From positions 58,973,414-59,037,413 of the forward strand of contig JARCOQ010000005.1 of the NCBI GenBank assembly GCA_029207755.1: DNA of 64,000 nt, in the 5' to 3' direction. Positions within the stretch are counted from its first letter, which is position 1. Each line of letters starts with the position of its first letter. A model generated the notes under the pieces. The model was not told the DNA's origin and did not search any database. It was given only the letters and a program-made list of their open reading frames with translations. The stretch is from Chamaea fasciata (lineage: Eukaryota > Chordata > Aves > Passeriformes > Sylviidae). The position numbers and the translations under genes are program-made. Of this stretch, positions 14,476 through 26,300 are shown piece by piece.

Positions 14476-14550
14476 GCCTAACTGAGGAAGAGCATCCAGA
14501 ACCAGCATGTCCTGGAGATGGTGCATTTCTTATTTGGGCCACTGGGACTG
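14476..14550 (+). pseudogene. EPS8-like relic, exon block B with stop
   Basis: The acceptor is CTCTTTCCAG and the donor GTAAAT. It continues block A in phase 0. The second codon is TAA in place of the family's Lys, while the downstream residues SIQN and VHFLFGPL are still recognisable. A weak third block may start at 14708 after TTTGCAG (reads LEVNTGSPA, compare family TGGP.LA), but resemblance fades within about 15 residues. Confidence 0.8.
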
Positions 14551-17214
14551 GTAAATCTTATTGGCAGGTCTCCCTGGGAGCTCACTTTTTATTTCTAGCT
14601 CACAGATTGTGCAGAAGGGTTAGAAAATTGCTCATGCTTAGCCACAGCTCTCTGGGGAACTTCCAGAAGGGATGCTGGTTGTTCCTGGCCTATGATCCAA
14701 TTTGCAGCTTGAAGTAAATACAGGAAGCCCAGCAAATCTAAATCTTTCCACTCAATCAACAAAACCTTACTGCGAACAAAAGGGGCAGCCAGCTCAGGTT
14801 CCTAGTGGGAATCTGCCTGGTCTCACCTTCAGGAAAACACAGAACAGTATTTGCACTGAAAATAGGAAGCACAAATCCCAACATGGAGAAGGAGCCAGAA
14901 AGCACACAGGAATAGCAAGGTATTTTCCATTTTCTGAAGTGCCAGCTTGTGAGGTATCTAACAACAATTTATTTGTAGATTAGACCTGCTTTGACTCCAA
15001 TACAAAAAATTCTCATGTTCCCCTGAACTGTCCAGTCTCCTTCAGAGACTTAGGCTGATGTTTCTTCAGGTGAGCTGATCGAAGGATCAGTGTGTCCCTG
15101 GTTTGACATTTTGACTGTTTCCTGCATGTTCTCTCCTGCTTTTGACTAGCTGTGTAGCCCTGATGTGGCGCTGTGCGTAGAGCATTGAAGAGACTCTGTG
15201 CCTCTCTGCTGTGTACATGTGTAATGAGAAAAAAGCCTGGTTTTGCCTCTCACCTGCTGAGCCTACCTGTCTTTGTCATAGGGTGGCACTGCACACTAAA
15301 ATATAGTGGACACTCCCAAAAAATACTCATTTGTGTTTGCAGCAGGCCTTTGACACAACTTCTGATCATGTGGGGGATTTTTAGGCTGCCCAGAGTCTTG
15401 TTTGTTTGTTTGCTTTTTAATATTGCTGCTGTCGTTGTTGTTTGTTTTTTAATGGAAAGTTTTTACTACCTGAAGAGAATTGCTTGTAAGTGACACAAGC
15501 ACAGAGTACCAGAAAACGGTACAGAGAAGTTAAGGAGCAGAACAAAATGGTGAGGGAGACTGTTCTAGCAACATAGGTGTGATCAGTGCATACTGATCAC
15601 AGGATGCACTGAGAGTTAAAAAAATAAAGAGGCACTGCCATCACAACACTAGAAGTCTTAAAGATCCAACTTCACACTCCAGTTGTTCTCCCAGTGAAAA
15701 TGCTGAGAAGAGTGGATGTACTCTGCATCCAGTTACTTACCTGTCTGCTGTAAACTGCTTGGAAACCTCTCTCTTTAAATATAATCCACTCGAAAAAATC
15801 TGACTCACCTTTCATTTGGTGATCTTAAGTATCACCCTAATAATGATCAGAAATCATCAGTGCAGTTTGAGATCCAAGTTTTACTACTTCCATGCAGATG
15901 GTATTTGCACAAAAAGTTGAATAAAGTGTTATATCCTTTCAAGCTGCTGTGGCAGAGACTGTATCTACTTTGTGTATTTTTTCCCTTTTGCCTCGATTCA
16001 CCTAATGATTTTCCTATTTTTTTTTAAATATTATATACGCAGTGTCACTATTGATGGCACTAGAAGTAAAGAGTCTTCACCTCACTTCACAGGAAGGCTA
16101 GAAAATATATATTTATTGAATCATAAGAAAGGAAAGATCCTTGAGAAATTTGCCATTTGTCTACACAAATCATAGCTCTTACACCGCTCAGCTGTATTTT
16201 TTTTTTTATAATGGAAACAGTATGGAGAAGCAATCAACATCAAATGCAGCTCACAGGAAGTAACAGATTCCAGGGGTTTATTTTTCTTTCCTACCCAATC
16301 CAACATCAAACATTCGCTCTCATTTTACTTGCTAAAAAGGGGGAAAGAAAAAAATAATACATAAAATTAATAAAATGCACTTAAAACCCAACAGGAATGG
16401 ATACAGTGGAAACTAATGTATTTGGATTTGTCCAAAAGGTCTCACTTCTGACAGGCAATCCCTGTGTTTGTAGAGATGGGTTTTTTGAAGTCTGGTTTGG
16501 AAGCCCTTATAAACTAGTTTGATCAAACATGTGCCATGCTCCAGGCTGCTAAAGAATATGGATCATTCTTAGCCTATGACCTATATGGTCTATACAGGTC
16601 AGACTGCAGAGTGATGCAGAGTGGTGTGACCATGCTGCTGCATGCCATGAAAATCTCCATGCTGGTACAGATGAATTTATTGAAATCATGGGACTGGTTA
16701 CCACCTGCTCTAGTTTAACTGGTGTGACTTGCACATAGGAGACTGATAAATTTAAACTTTCCCCCTTAATTAAATGTTTCTTAAATTTCCTTATTAAGTG
16801 TTTTGGCTGATTGCTTTATAGAAAACACCGACCAGAAGGGCTTGGCTGATGGACAGATGAAGGTGGGGCTCTTGCCTTGAATTTGATTAAGAAATTACTT
16901 TGGTAGTTTAGGTGCTCTGTGCATCTGCTGTCCTCTTTCCTTGCAGCACAGGCAGAGCAGAGCGTGTGCCTGGGAAGCCGCACTTTCAAGTCAGGGTTGG
17001 AGATCGATGTACAGAGGGGTATGCCCAAGCTAAAGCTCACACACTTACATGAGGTGGCTGGGGCTGGCTGCCTGGCTCGTTCTTTCATAAGAAACAAGCT
17101 TTTGACAACTGGGATGACAGTGCTTCAAGCTGCAGCAGCAGCATGTTCCTGTGAGTGCCCATCAGGCTTGTGAAACCTCAGGAGAGTTGGTTTGGATTCT
17201 GGCTGCATCATCAC
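14551..17214. other. Non-coding stretch, SVOPL 3' side
   Basis: This probably includes the 3' UTR of SVOPL on the minus strand. TTTATT (minus-strand AATAAA) occurs several times, for example near 16107, 16279 and 16677, but none can be chosen as the true poly(A) signal. No further EPS8-like exon (SH3 or SAM part) was recognised on the plus strand. Confidence 0.4.
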
Positions 17215-17271
17215 CTACCAGTCCCTAACACCCTTTAGATGCACAGGAGCTCCTGGAGTGGTGGTACCCAC

Positions 17272-17385
17272 CTGCAGGGCCCTGCCCTTGGTCTCGATGG
17301 GCAGTGTGATGGCAGAAATGGCACAGATGACGCACAGGGAGGAGAAGAGACACAGGGCCCCCATGAAAGAAGCACTCATAAGAAC
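17272..17385 (-). CDS. SVOPL: SVOPL coding exon 14 (last recognised)
   Basis: 38 codons in phase 0, residues 448-485, acceptor GCCTGCAG. It encodes helix 12 ([20 protein letters not shown]) and [11 protein letters not shown] good donor (CAG|GTGGGT) follows the final Gln codon. Either a terminal micro-exon adds the last residues, or reading runs on for 18 codons to TAG at 17215-17217, giving 503 residues. Confidence 0.92.
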
Positions 17386-20300
17386 CTGCAGGCCAAAGTA
17401 CATCAAACGGGAGCTTGCTGGTGTGGGGGGTTGGCACTTTATTAGCAATTAAGAGTGCACAAAGGGTCACAAATGCCTGAGAGACTCCACAATAGAAAAA
17501 ATATTATCTCATGAACCTTAAGAGCTTTCAGAAAGTGCCAAATACTAGTGAGCTGAACTCTGTGATGAGAGTTCCTCAAGGCCACATCTGGCAAAGACCA
17601 CCCAAGTACTCTGTATATGGGATCGGGAGGGAATTGATTAAATTCAATTTTACTTTTTGATGAATTTCTGGGACATCTCTCTGTATTTGATGGCAGTGTT
17701 CAGCACAATATTTACAACATTGTCAAGCATGCTCTTACTTGTGATATAAATGGAGCCACCATTGCTCCCACACGGCACAATGACCCACTTGTCCCCATCC
17801 CCAGCGCTCGCATTGTGGTGGGATAAACCTAAAACAGGCCAGAAAGAAATTGGATTAGTGCAACAGCAATCCACAATATCTGGACTTTTCTTTTAATTTT
17901 TTTTTTTTTTTTTTTTAATAAGAGAAACCCATTGTGTTGTCAAGGGCAGATAATGGGATAAGATATGAAAAAAAAATTAAAAGCTCCCTTGGGCCTCATT
18001 TGAACCATTAAAAATCCGTCATTTTTTGCCTCAGGTAAAGTTTTAGGGCAAGTCAAAGCTGGATGTGAGTCCTCTTTGGTTAGCATTTGTTTAGCGCCGC
18101 CAAGTGTGAAGAGCGGGCACTACGTGCCGTGCTTATTTGGTGCAGAAGAGGCAAGCAACTGGGAAACATAATAATGAGGACTCAAACATTAGGGGACGGA
18201 AAATTAATTTGGACATTTTGTTATTAATTTTTTTGTCACCAATTTCACGGTAGAAGGGTGCTGGATGCGGGGAGCGAGCGCTCTGCACTTTGCTTCTCCG
18301 GTACGAAAGAAATAAGAGTAACGCTACGCACTTTGCTTTTTCGCTGCGAAAGAAATAGATTGGCGCTACGCACTTTCCCTATTTGCTACGAAAGAAACTT
18401 TGCTTATTTGGTCTGAAGGAGATGGAGCGAAGCTGAGCAGTGTGCTGACTTGGTACAAAGAGGGTGGCTTGGCAGCAGACACACAGACTGCCTTTTCCAT
18501 TTTAATGTAGGCGGGCACCGACCCGGTGCCCGTTCTCCCGGACCGCCGCTGTTCGCTGAGTCGAGCGCTACAACAAAAACAACGTGGAGCTCCGAGAGGC
18601 GGAGTCGGAGCTACACAAAAAGCACGTAGAAGAGGCTTGCAGCAGCCAACTAAAGCAACAAAAACCGGGGGGGGGGGGGGGGGAAAAAAAAAAAAAAAAA
18701 AAAAGGAACAAGAGATTTTAAGTGGTAACCTTTTTCACTGCTTTTCCAGACACTATAAATCTTGACACGAATAGCTTTGTTAAACAACTTCACTTTGTTG
18801 GTCTAAAGTATTGCTGGAAGAGAAATGATAATTTGCAGATGGCAGCAGCTCTGCAGGGATAACCTGAAACAGATAGCTTTCGTGGAATAAGGCAGGTCAT
18901 AAGTTTAAAGTCTATTTCGTAGCTCCTTGTTTACCATGTTTTTAGTTATCCCAAACTGCTGACCAGAAACATGCTGCTCTTCTAACATGTCAGAGATGCT
19001 TTTGGTATCTTAAAGTTGTCCAGACATGTTCTAGGACACTTGAGAAAATTGTTTGCAAAGATGAACAGATTACATTCAGTTTGATAGTGCCTCAAAACTT
19101 ATGTTTGGATAGGGTGATAATATTGTATTGCAGAGAAACAACAGGCACCCCACCTGAGTTTTATCCTAAAGAAAAAATAGTGTAGATCAAAGCAATGGAT
19201 GAATGGGAGTTTTCCTGATATGCTATGGAGATTAAAGAACAGAAGTTTGTTTTCTTCGTCATTGAGGATAAATGATATGATCTTCTGCAGTTAAAGGTTT
19301 ATATGACATGCTGGAATTTACTTAGTGCCAAGGCTGTGTTCAGAGTGATGTGAATTTGTTCCATAAATGTTTGCTGTGTGTTTGAGAAAGGATTATAACT
19401 TGGAATTAGAAAAAGGAAGAGAATGCTAGATCTTGCAGAGAATGATCTCATTTGGTCACTTGTGTCTTCTTCACATAGGTCACTTGTGTCTTCTTCAAAG
19501 CTCTATGTGTGATCTGTATTGCAAATTAATAAATATGTGCTAAGACAGAGTGGAGTATGGCACAATAAGGTTACTTGGAAAAGGTTATGTCAAGGCATTG
19601 TATATATTCAGCGATTTTCTTTGTAATCCTGCTCTATTTTACAACCTAATCTATTCCCCACTAAGACATGCTAGAGATAAACATTGCAGATGCTTTTGTG
19701 TGCAGAAAGGAAGGGGAGGGAATTGAAGGTCTGCATGATGTGAAGGCTCTGGGTACCAACAGTGTATAATGTTGGGGAAGAACCTGGGGCAGGCCAGTGT
19801 CTGGTGTTGGCCTCCATCAAAGACAGGGAAAAGCACAAAAAGACAAGACTACTGGCCACGGTCTAAATCAAACAGGGATACTTCCAAGAGTAGCAAGTGA
19901 GAGGGTTTTTCTTTCTGTTGACTTGCTCCCTCCTACAGTATTACTGGGCTGAGTAAGGAAAGAATTTTCATTTGAATAATAAAAAATGGGATACTTGTGG
20001 CTTGAGGTACAGCATGTTGACAATATTTAACTGTTTGAAATTTTATAAGATAATAAACTAATTTGATTTAAGCTTAGCTTTCTCCCATTGCGCATACGAA
20101 AATTAAGTTTTCAAATCAGTTGTGTTTGCAAAACTGCTGTTTTGTGCACCTTGTATTGTTTTTTTTGGTTGAGAATATTGTATTTCATATGTAGTTTACT
20201 CATTTAGTAGGCAGCCTTCTCAAAAGGAAAATCAGTAACACAAGTAGTTTGTAACATTTACTGCAGTTAAACAAAATCAGAACTTGGTGTATGATTACTT

Positions 20301-23300
20301 CTTGATAGGACATAGTGTGGTACAGTGCATTTTGCTGTATTAGTCTTTCCCTAACTTTGCCATATACATATTTGTACAGCCATACATAGCCTTAAAACTA
20401 ATGCAGAGCTAGAGGAACACTGAATGGTGAAATAGCAACTTAGAGTGTCTTGGCACTTAGTACAGTACACGGATGATGTCTTATTTGCTGCATCAACTGT
20501 AGAACAGCTCACTGTGGCAATGCCTGTAATGCAAGAGGCTTTAACAAGTTATAGTTTGTGTGGTCTGGGTTCGTAATTTGCAAACATGGACCTGGAAGGG
20601 TCCATGGAATCTTGTTACCTAAGGACACCAGGGTTGTGGATATGCCTCAATCTTGACACACACTGGAGTTTGGTGGGTGCCTGCTTGTTGCATTTGACCT
20701 GTGTTGGTCAAAGCAACAAACCTGGATGTGGTTCGCCTGACTCCTTGGAATAAGCAAAGACGTATGTGATGGGAACACATAGATTCTATCTTATCCTTGT
20801 ATGTTACTTTATGAAGCTGTACAGTGATTGATGTTGTTAAAGTTGTATACTTACTGATAGAATTATGTAGCTGTTGATTTTGTTAATATCCTAACATGCA
20901 GCCTTTGTCTTATTCACGTATGCTGCTGTTAATATTGTCAGTATTCTATAAATGTAGGTATAAGGATTTTAGTTGTCAATATTCCGTAAGTGTAGGTATA
21001 AGGATTTTGATGAAATGTAATGTAGATTTGGGGAGTGTATCAAGGTCAGTACATGGATGCATTCCAGAGCTAATGGAACCTATATAAAAAGGTACTTGTA
21101 CCATGTTTGCTATTTCTTCTGCAAGGGCCCTGTAGATGGATGGTAAATATGGCATTTATTTAAAAGAAAAAGAAAGGGGAATTGTAGGCACCAGTTGTGG
21201 TGATTGGGAATGGGGCAGCAGCTGAGCCTCATCCCTAACAGGCTACAACTGTGTAGGACAGGTGAACAATGTTGAAGGTAAAGAAACATGGAATGCTGAG
21301 GTGTACCTGACTAATCACAGAAGGGTAGATAGGGTGCACAGGTGGAATGCACGTAAGATAAAGGGTATAAAAGGCTGTACTGGAGAGCAGTAAAGTGCTG
21401 ATGTTTAAAGCCTTCTTTGGTGTCAGTGGTACCTCCTCTGTCAGGGAGCTACTTCTGTTTGCGTTCGATCACTTTAGTCAATTAACAAGGAAATCCATTT
21501 AACTCCATACAATTGTTTTTTAAAAAGAGAACAACAACAAAACCCCAACAATTTATACTTGCAGAACCCATGGCTCCAAAGTTGTATGAAGGAAAAGCTC
21601 TTTAAAGAATCAAAACTTTTTGCAGAAAGACCATAGCCATTTCCATGAAGTGAAACGAATTGTGTATGTTACCCCATATACTACCTCATACAGCCCCTTA
21701 AGTGCTGGAAAATGTTCCTTTTAATGGTAGTCTCTTTTCTCACCGTGGGGTTAGACTGGGGAAAGACTGAGTTCTGGAAGACAGTGGTATCCAACATCCT
21801 CAAAAATAGTGTTTTATAGGAGCTGAGCAACAGCTGGCTTAGGGCACTCCTCTTCCATCTACTCCTGTCATCTCCAGGCTGGTTTTCTGATTCCTTCTCT
21901 AATCTTGCACATGAAAACACTGTCGCCAAGATACCAGAGATACATAGTTCAAGGAAGGTGACTCTTAACTAGTCCACAAACTAGCAGGCAGCATTCCTGG
22001 GTATACACAAATGGTATTTGAAGCCCCCCAACAGCTCAATGTACCCCAAGGAGAACCCACCTCTGCTGTGTAAATGTAGATGGTGTTGAAGTTTGCTGAA
22101 ACCAGGGCACGCAGCATGAAGAGAAAGCCAACCATGCCTGCACTAGAGGGAAAACCATGTGGAGCAGAGTTAATGTCACTGAGCAACATCAGCAGAGATG
22201 CCAGAAAGAAAGAAAGAAAGGGGAAAAAAGTTAATGAAAAATACAACTTCTTTCCGGTGCATGTTGTCCTCACATTTTTTAATTTTCTGGACTGTGCTAG
22301 AAAGCAGCTTGTTTGATGCTTAGGGGAAGCCAGATGGGCTCAATAATATAAGTGAGCCCCTCTGCACACTACTGCATCACAGAATCTACTGCCACAGCTT
22401 TGCCAGGAAAAGGAAAGCCAGTCAGAGGCTTTCCTCAGACTGACAAGAATTACTGGCCTGACAGACTGGTGATCTGAGAGTACCAGAGGTCCTGCCCTCA
22501 GCATTGTGTACCCTTGAACAAGACCCATAGTCTGAGCCAGAGTACCTTGAGGTGCAGATATTGAGGAGAAGAAAGAATAGAGCTGTACATCCCATGGTGA
22601 TACACAGGCTTAGACGTCTTCCAAGGAAATTGATGCTGAGAATGTTCACAGGATTTACTGGAAATAAAAAGGAAAACCATAAAACATTTGATGATCTAAC
22701 TGCAGTGATTTCCTGCTTGACAGACTTTACTCAGTGTGACTCAAAGATACCTGTCTGCATCCCCAGTGCCTACCAAACATCCTGTAAAATGCAGAAACCC
22801 TATCATTCTTTTCCTGCACCCAAAGCTTGTGATTTTCCCCCATGCCCCCTTTTTATCACCCTTCCCCTCAGATGATGAAGCCTGTGCTTCTCTGAAATTG
22901 GCTGTGCTGAGGCAGAACACCAGTGTCTGTCCTGAACCATGCAAGTAGGGCATGGCTGACGGAGTAGCACAGGCCTGGGTGGTTTTGCTCCCTCTGACCA
23001 CAACTCCACCAACACCAGGCCTTGAGGTGTACCCCATTAGTGCCCTCCTGAGCCAGGAGCCACAGCTCATGGCCTGTTATCCCAGAAGCTGCCAGCAGTG
23101 TGCAGTTCATGTTCTGTCACCAAGGGCATGAACAGCTCCAGCCTTTGCAGTGAGCACTGTGAGGGGAGAATGGCAGGGCAAGGGTGGGGGAGGAGGTTAC
23201 GTGCGATCTCCCCGACGGTGCTGATGATCATGGTCTGGTAGGCAGCCGGCCCAAACAAGTGGCAGTGGCAGGGGCTGTGGCTCCCCTCAGAGTCATTGCT

Positions 23301-26300
23301 GGAGTCCTGCAGCGCTGGGGCCGCAGAGCCACAGACAAGGTCCTGCTCCATCAGCTCAGCACTGGCCAAGATGACACCGTAATAAGCAAAAGCTATGCCA
23401 AGCCTGTGGGGAGAAATGATGCCGTGAGGTGCAGCTATGATGGAGAAGGTGAGGAAACTAAAATGCAGCAGATTTGGGGTGCCCTGGAATCTCTGCTGCT
23501 GCTTCCACCAGCTCTGCATGATGGAACCCCTTAGCCTGAGCAGAGAGGTGGCTTGGGCATCCACTGGTCACCTGTCCCACGGCACTCCCCTCCTACCTAT
23601 GTCCAGGCACTTCTCTTTCTCAGTAAACCTCACCCCAGCTCATAGTTCAGCTTTGTATTGGGTTTGCATGGCCCATAGTGGGTGGGGGTACAGGGGTGAC
23701 TTCTATGGGAAGCTTCTGGAAGCTTCCTCCATGCCTGACAGAGCCAATGCCAGCTGGGCCCATCGGCAATACTGGTAGTACCTCAGGGGGTACTATTTGT
23801 TAGAATCAGAAAAAACTGCAAGAGCAACAGCAGCCAGAGAAAGAGGTGAGAACAAGTGTGGAAAACATCTCTGCAAACACCCAAGTCAGTAAAGAATGAA
23901 AGGCAGGAGGTGCTCCAGGTGCTGGAACAGAGATTCTGCTGCATCCCATGGTGCAGACCATAGTGAGGCTGCTGTGTCCCTGCACCCCATGGAGGTCCAC
24001 AATGGAGCAGACATCCACCTGCAGCCTGTGGAAGTTCTCATGCCAAAACAGGTGGATGCCTGAAGGAGGCTGTGACCCCATGGGAAGCCTATGCTGGGCC
24101 AGATTTGCTGGCAGGACTTGTGACCCCCTGGGGGACTCACACTGGAGCAGCTCATAAAGTACTGCAGTCCATGGGATGGACCCACATTGGAGCAATTCAT
24201 GGAGGACTGTTTTCCATGGGAGGGACCCCACACTGAATCAGGGGAGGAGTGTGAATGTCCTTATCCTTTCTACCCAGGGATTTTCAAGAGGAGTTTTCAT
24301 TAACTGGCTGGAGTGGCTCACATTGCACCATGGCTGACTGTCAAAAACACAGCATTCATGATGGCAGTCTTGCTTTGTCATTATCAAGTAATTCAGAATA
24401 CACCTGATCATAAGCAGGCTGAAAAGGAATTTTCATTTTTTTATCCCCCTTGGCAGTTTCAGAAATGAGCAGCAGAATTTGGGCCACCTGGGAAGGCAGG
24501 GAATGCTGGAGGGGATGGGAATGCAGACCTGAGAACATTCCAGGAACTCCTGGGGCAACTAGGAGACAAAGATAAAAAAACCCCAAAAAAGATATTTCAT
24601 AAAACTCATAGAAGTCAAGGGAAAACAAAAAAACAAACAAACCTCCCCCCCAAAAACCAAACAAAAACCCAAACCAAAACAAAAAAACCCAACACATTAA
24701 AAATTCAAGGCCTGATTTCACAACATTTTGTGTTAATGGGTTCCCACAGACCTATTATTTATACATTTCCATTCCAGACAGCAAAGTCAATGAAACATGC
24801 ATTACCCTTGCATACAGCTACTGAGAACACTGCACATGAAACCTGTCTCCTCAATCTATATTTCCCCCAGCGAGTAGCACTGGTAATGGTGAATGTGTTT
24901 CTGTCAGAGCCCTGTCTCACTGGTCCTTTGGCTGTCCTTGGGGAGAACAAGTTTACCCCGAGCAGGGAAGGAGAGTTGCAGGCACACGGCTGGTCCTGCT
25001 GCAGTCAGGTGTGGGCTCTGCCCCGTGGCACTCCCCTGGCTCTCAGGAGCCACGCTCTCCTGAGGAAGGACTCATAGCACCATCCTGGAAGTCCAGCCCT
25101 TTTCTGCCTAAGTTAACAGCAACTGACAATCAGAGTGTCTGAGGTGTGGTCTGAAACAGGACAAACCTATGGTGATCCACGTCCCTCCAGCTGCCAAGGA
25201 TCTGCAGCCACCGTTGGAGGCAGAGTGGTGTCCTGTTAAAGGCAGAGCCAGTGGGAGACTTCTGCTCGCTGTACACTGTCAACCAAGAGAATGAGCTAAT
25301 AAGCAAGAGGGAAAAAAAATTACCATATGATCCATATCTGCAAAGTGGTTCTGAGGTATTTGGAGTGGATCAGATCCTTGAATCTTCCCCTTCTTTCCTG
25401 AAAATCATACAGTAGAAATAGAAGTTTCTATAAAGGTATCTTTTATACGGGAGCAAGTGTTCTGTGTGAGCAGTTGGCACTCGGGGCCCTCCTGTGCTCC
25501 CCCTGTCCCCAGGCTGCTTGTGGCACAGACAGTCACAGATGGTGCAACACAGCACCCACCAAAACTCCAGAGAGCAAAGCCCCGCTGCCCAAAAGATACC
25601 CACAGGAAACTGCACTGCATAGGATGGAGGAGGGCAAAAGAGAACATCCTGAGCTGTCCTGGCCTGAAAGGACTCCCCACATCCGAGCAGTCTGATCCCA
25701 TTGTGACTGTGATGGTGCCAGAGGGGGCCCTGGTTGCTCTTGGGGGCCAGCATTGCTGGGGCTTCTGTCAGCTCCCACTGCCCTGCATGCTGCTCTGCCT
25801 GTGAAGCAAGCTTTTGGACACAGACATCTTTCTGGGAGGCCTGAAGTGCTGGTGAGCAGAGCCTGGCAGGCACCGGGAGCCCTGCCTGGCCTGCTGCTCC
25901 CCAGGATCCCACCACCGAGGGGAGACAAGTTCACGGGGATGGTGTGGGTTGACTTTATTTTTTTCCTCATCATTGGTTAAGCCTGAGAAAGGGCAAAACT
26001 AAAAAAAGCCCTTCCCACATCCAATGTGGGTCCATTACATAAATTCAATTAAATTACAGGGAAGCTTTAATCCTAACTAATTCCAATACAATAGCACCAT
26101 CTTGCATGAATTGCTAAGGACAATGCTTGGTGCCCATGGGATTGAACACACAGGAAAAAGATCCGGGGAAGGGATTTATAAAAGCTGGATAATTTTGAGG
26201 CCCTGAACAATGGATTTGTCTAATCTTCCAGTGTTGGGGGTCAAAGGAGCCACCTAAGTCCTCCCACCCACCAGTCAGCAGGGCCCAGTCTGGGTGAGAG

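Larger units (their letters stand above)
12923..14550 (+). pseudogene. EPS8-family gene relic, two exons
   Basis: Two blocks with good splice borders encode consecutive pieces of the conserved centre of EPS8-family proteins, the actin-capping and bundling EGFR substrates EPS8 and EPS8L1-3. Block one (12923-13015, 31 codons) contains [20 protein letters not shown]. Block two (14476-14550, 25 codons) contains VHFLFGPLGL after SIQNQ. From memory, human EPS8 has a very similar stretch (LTLRAKPP..EFLDCFQK..FNLLAKL..HIQN..VHFLF.PL), and the 25-codon second exon fits the length I would expect there. Block two opens GCC TAA CTG where the family has Ala-Lys-Leu, so Lys has become a stop (14479-14481). 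No PTB, SH3 or SAM exons were recognised nearby. The locus lies 3' of SVOPL and faces it. Family assignment is firm; paralogue and age are not. A live gene with an assembly error is possible but less likely. Confidence 0.8.
18060..21471 (+). mobile_element. 5'-truncated endogenous retrovirus (LTR element)
   Basis: The right end is diagnostic: a polypurine tract (about 21160-21181), then a TG...CA-bounded 289-base LTR at 21183-21471. Upstream, 20465-20570 has a short open frame with the reverse-transcriptase catalytic YTDD motif (at about 20470) preceded by a hydrophobic stretch, as in retroviral pol. The frame stops soon after and no long gag, pol or env frame survives. No 5' LTR or primer-binding site was recognised; the left boundary is a guess at where CpG-rich, non-bird-intron-like sequence begins. 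It is antisense to SVOPL. Class is uncertain, and it is described only as a defective relic. Confidence 0.7.
17829..22060 (-). other. SVOPL: SVOPL intron 12, hosting a retroviral remnant
   Basis: The 4.2 kb intron separates exons 12 and 13. It contains a T20 tract (17897-17916), a CpG-rich repeat block and an antisense endogenous retrovirus ending in a 3' LTR. No additional coding exon was seen. Confidence 0.8.
23404..25323 (-). other. SVOPL: SVOPL intron 9 with antisense solo LTR
   Basis: It holds a plus-strand LTR (about 23654-24270) and an A/C-rich low-complexity block at about 24575-24690. No coding block was recognised in the remainder. Confidence 0.75.

Noticed and set aside
17650..17874. 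Minus-strand 74-codon frame across SVOPL exon 13
   Set aside because: It is in the wrong frame. The true exon (17739-17828) reads [10 protein letters not shown] in another frame with proper splice sites.
18280..18420. Repeat block considered as a CRISPR array
   Set aside because: Units are imperfect and contiguous, without unique spacers, and the genome is avian.
18526..18765. Plus-strand frame that could be a retroviral gag piece
   Set aside because: It runs into the G17-A21 junction, which cannot be trusted, and no gag motif (late domain or zinc knuckle) is visible.
24131..24240. Repeats considered as an independent minisatellite
   Set aside because: They are the internal repeats of a known type of avian LTR, not a separate locus.
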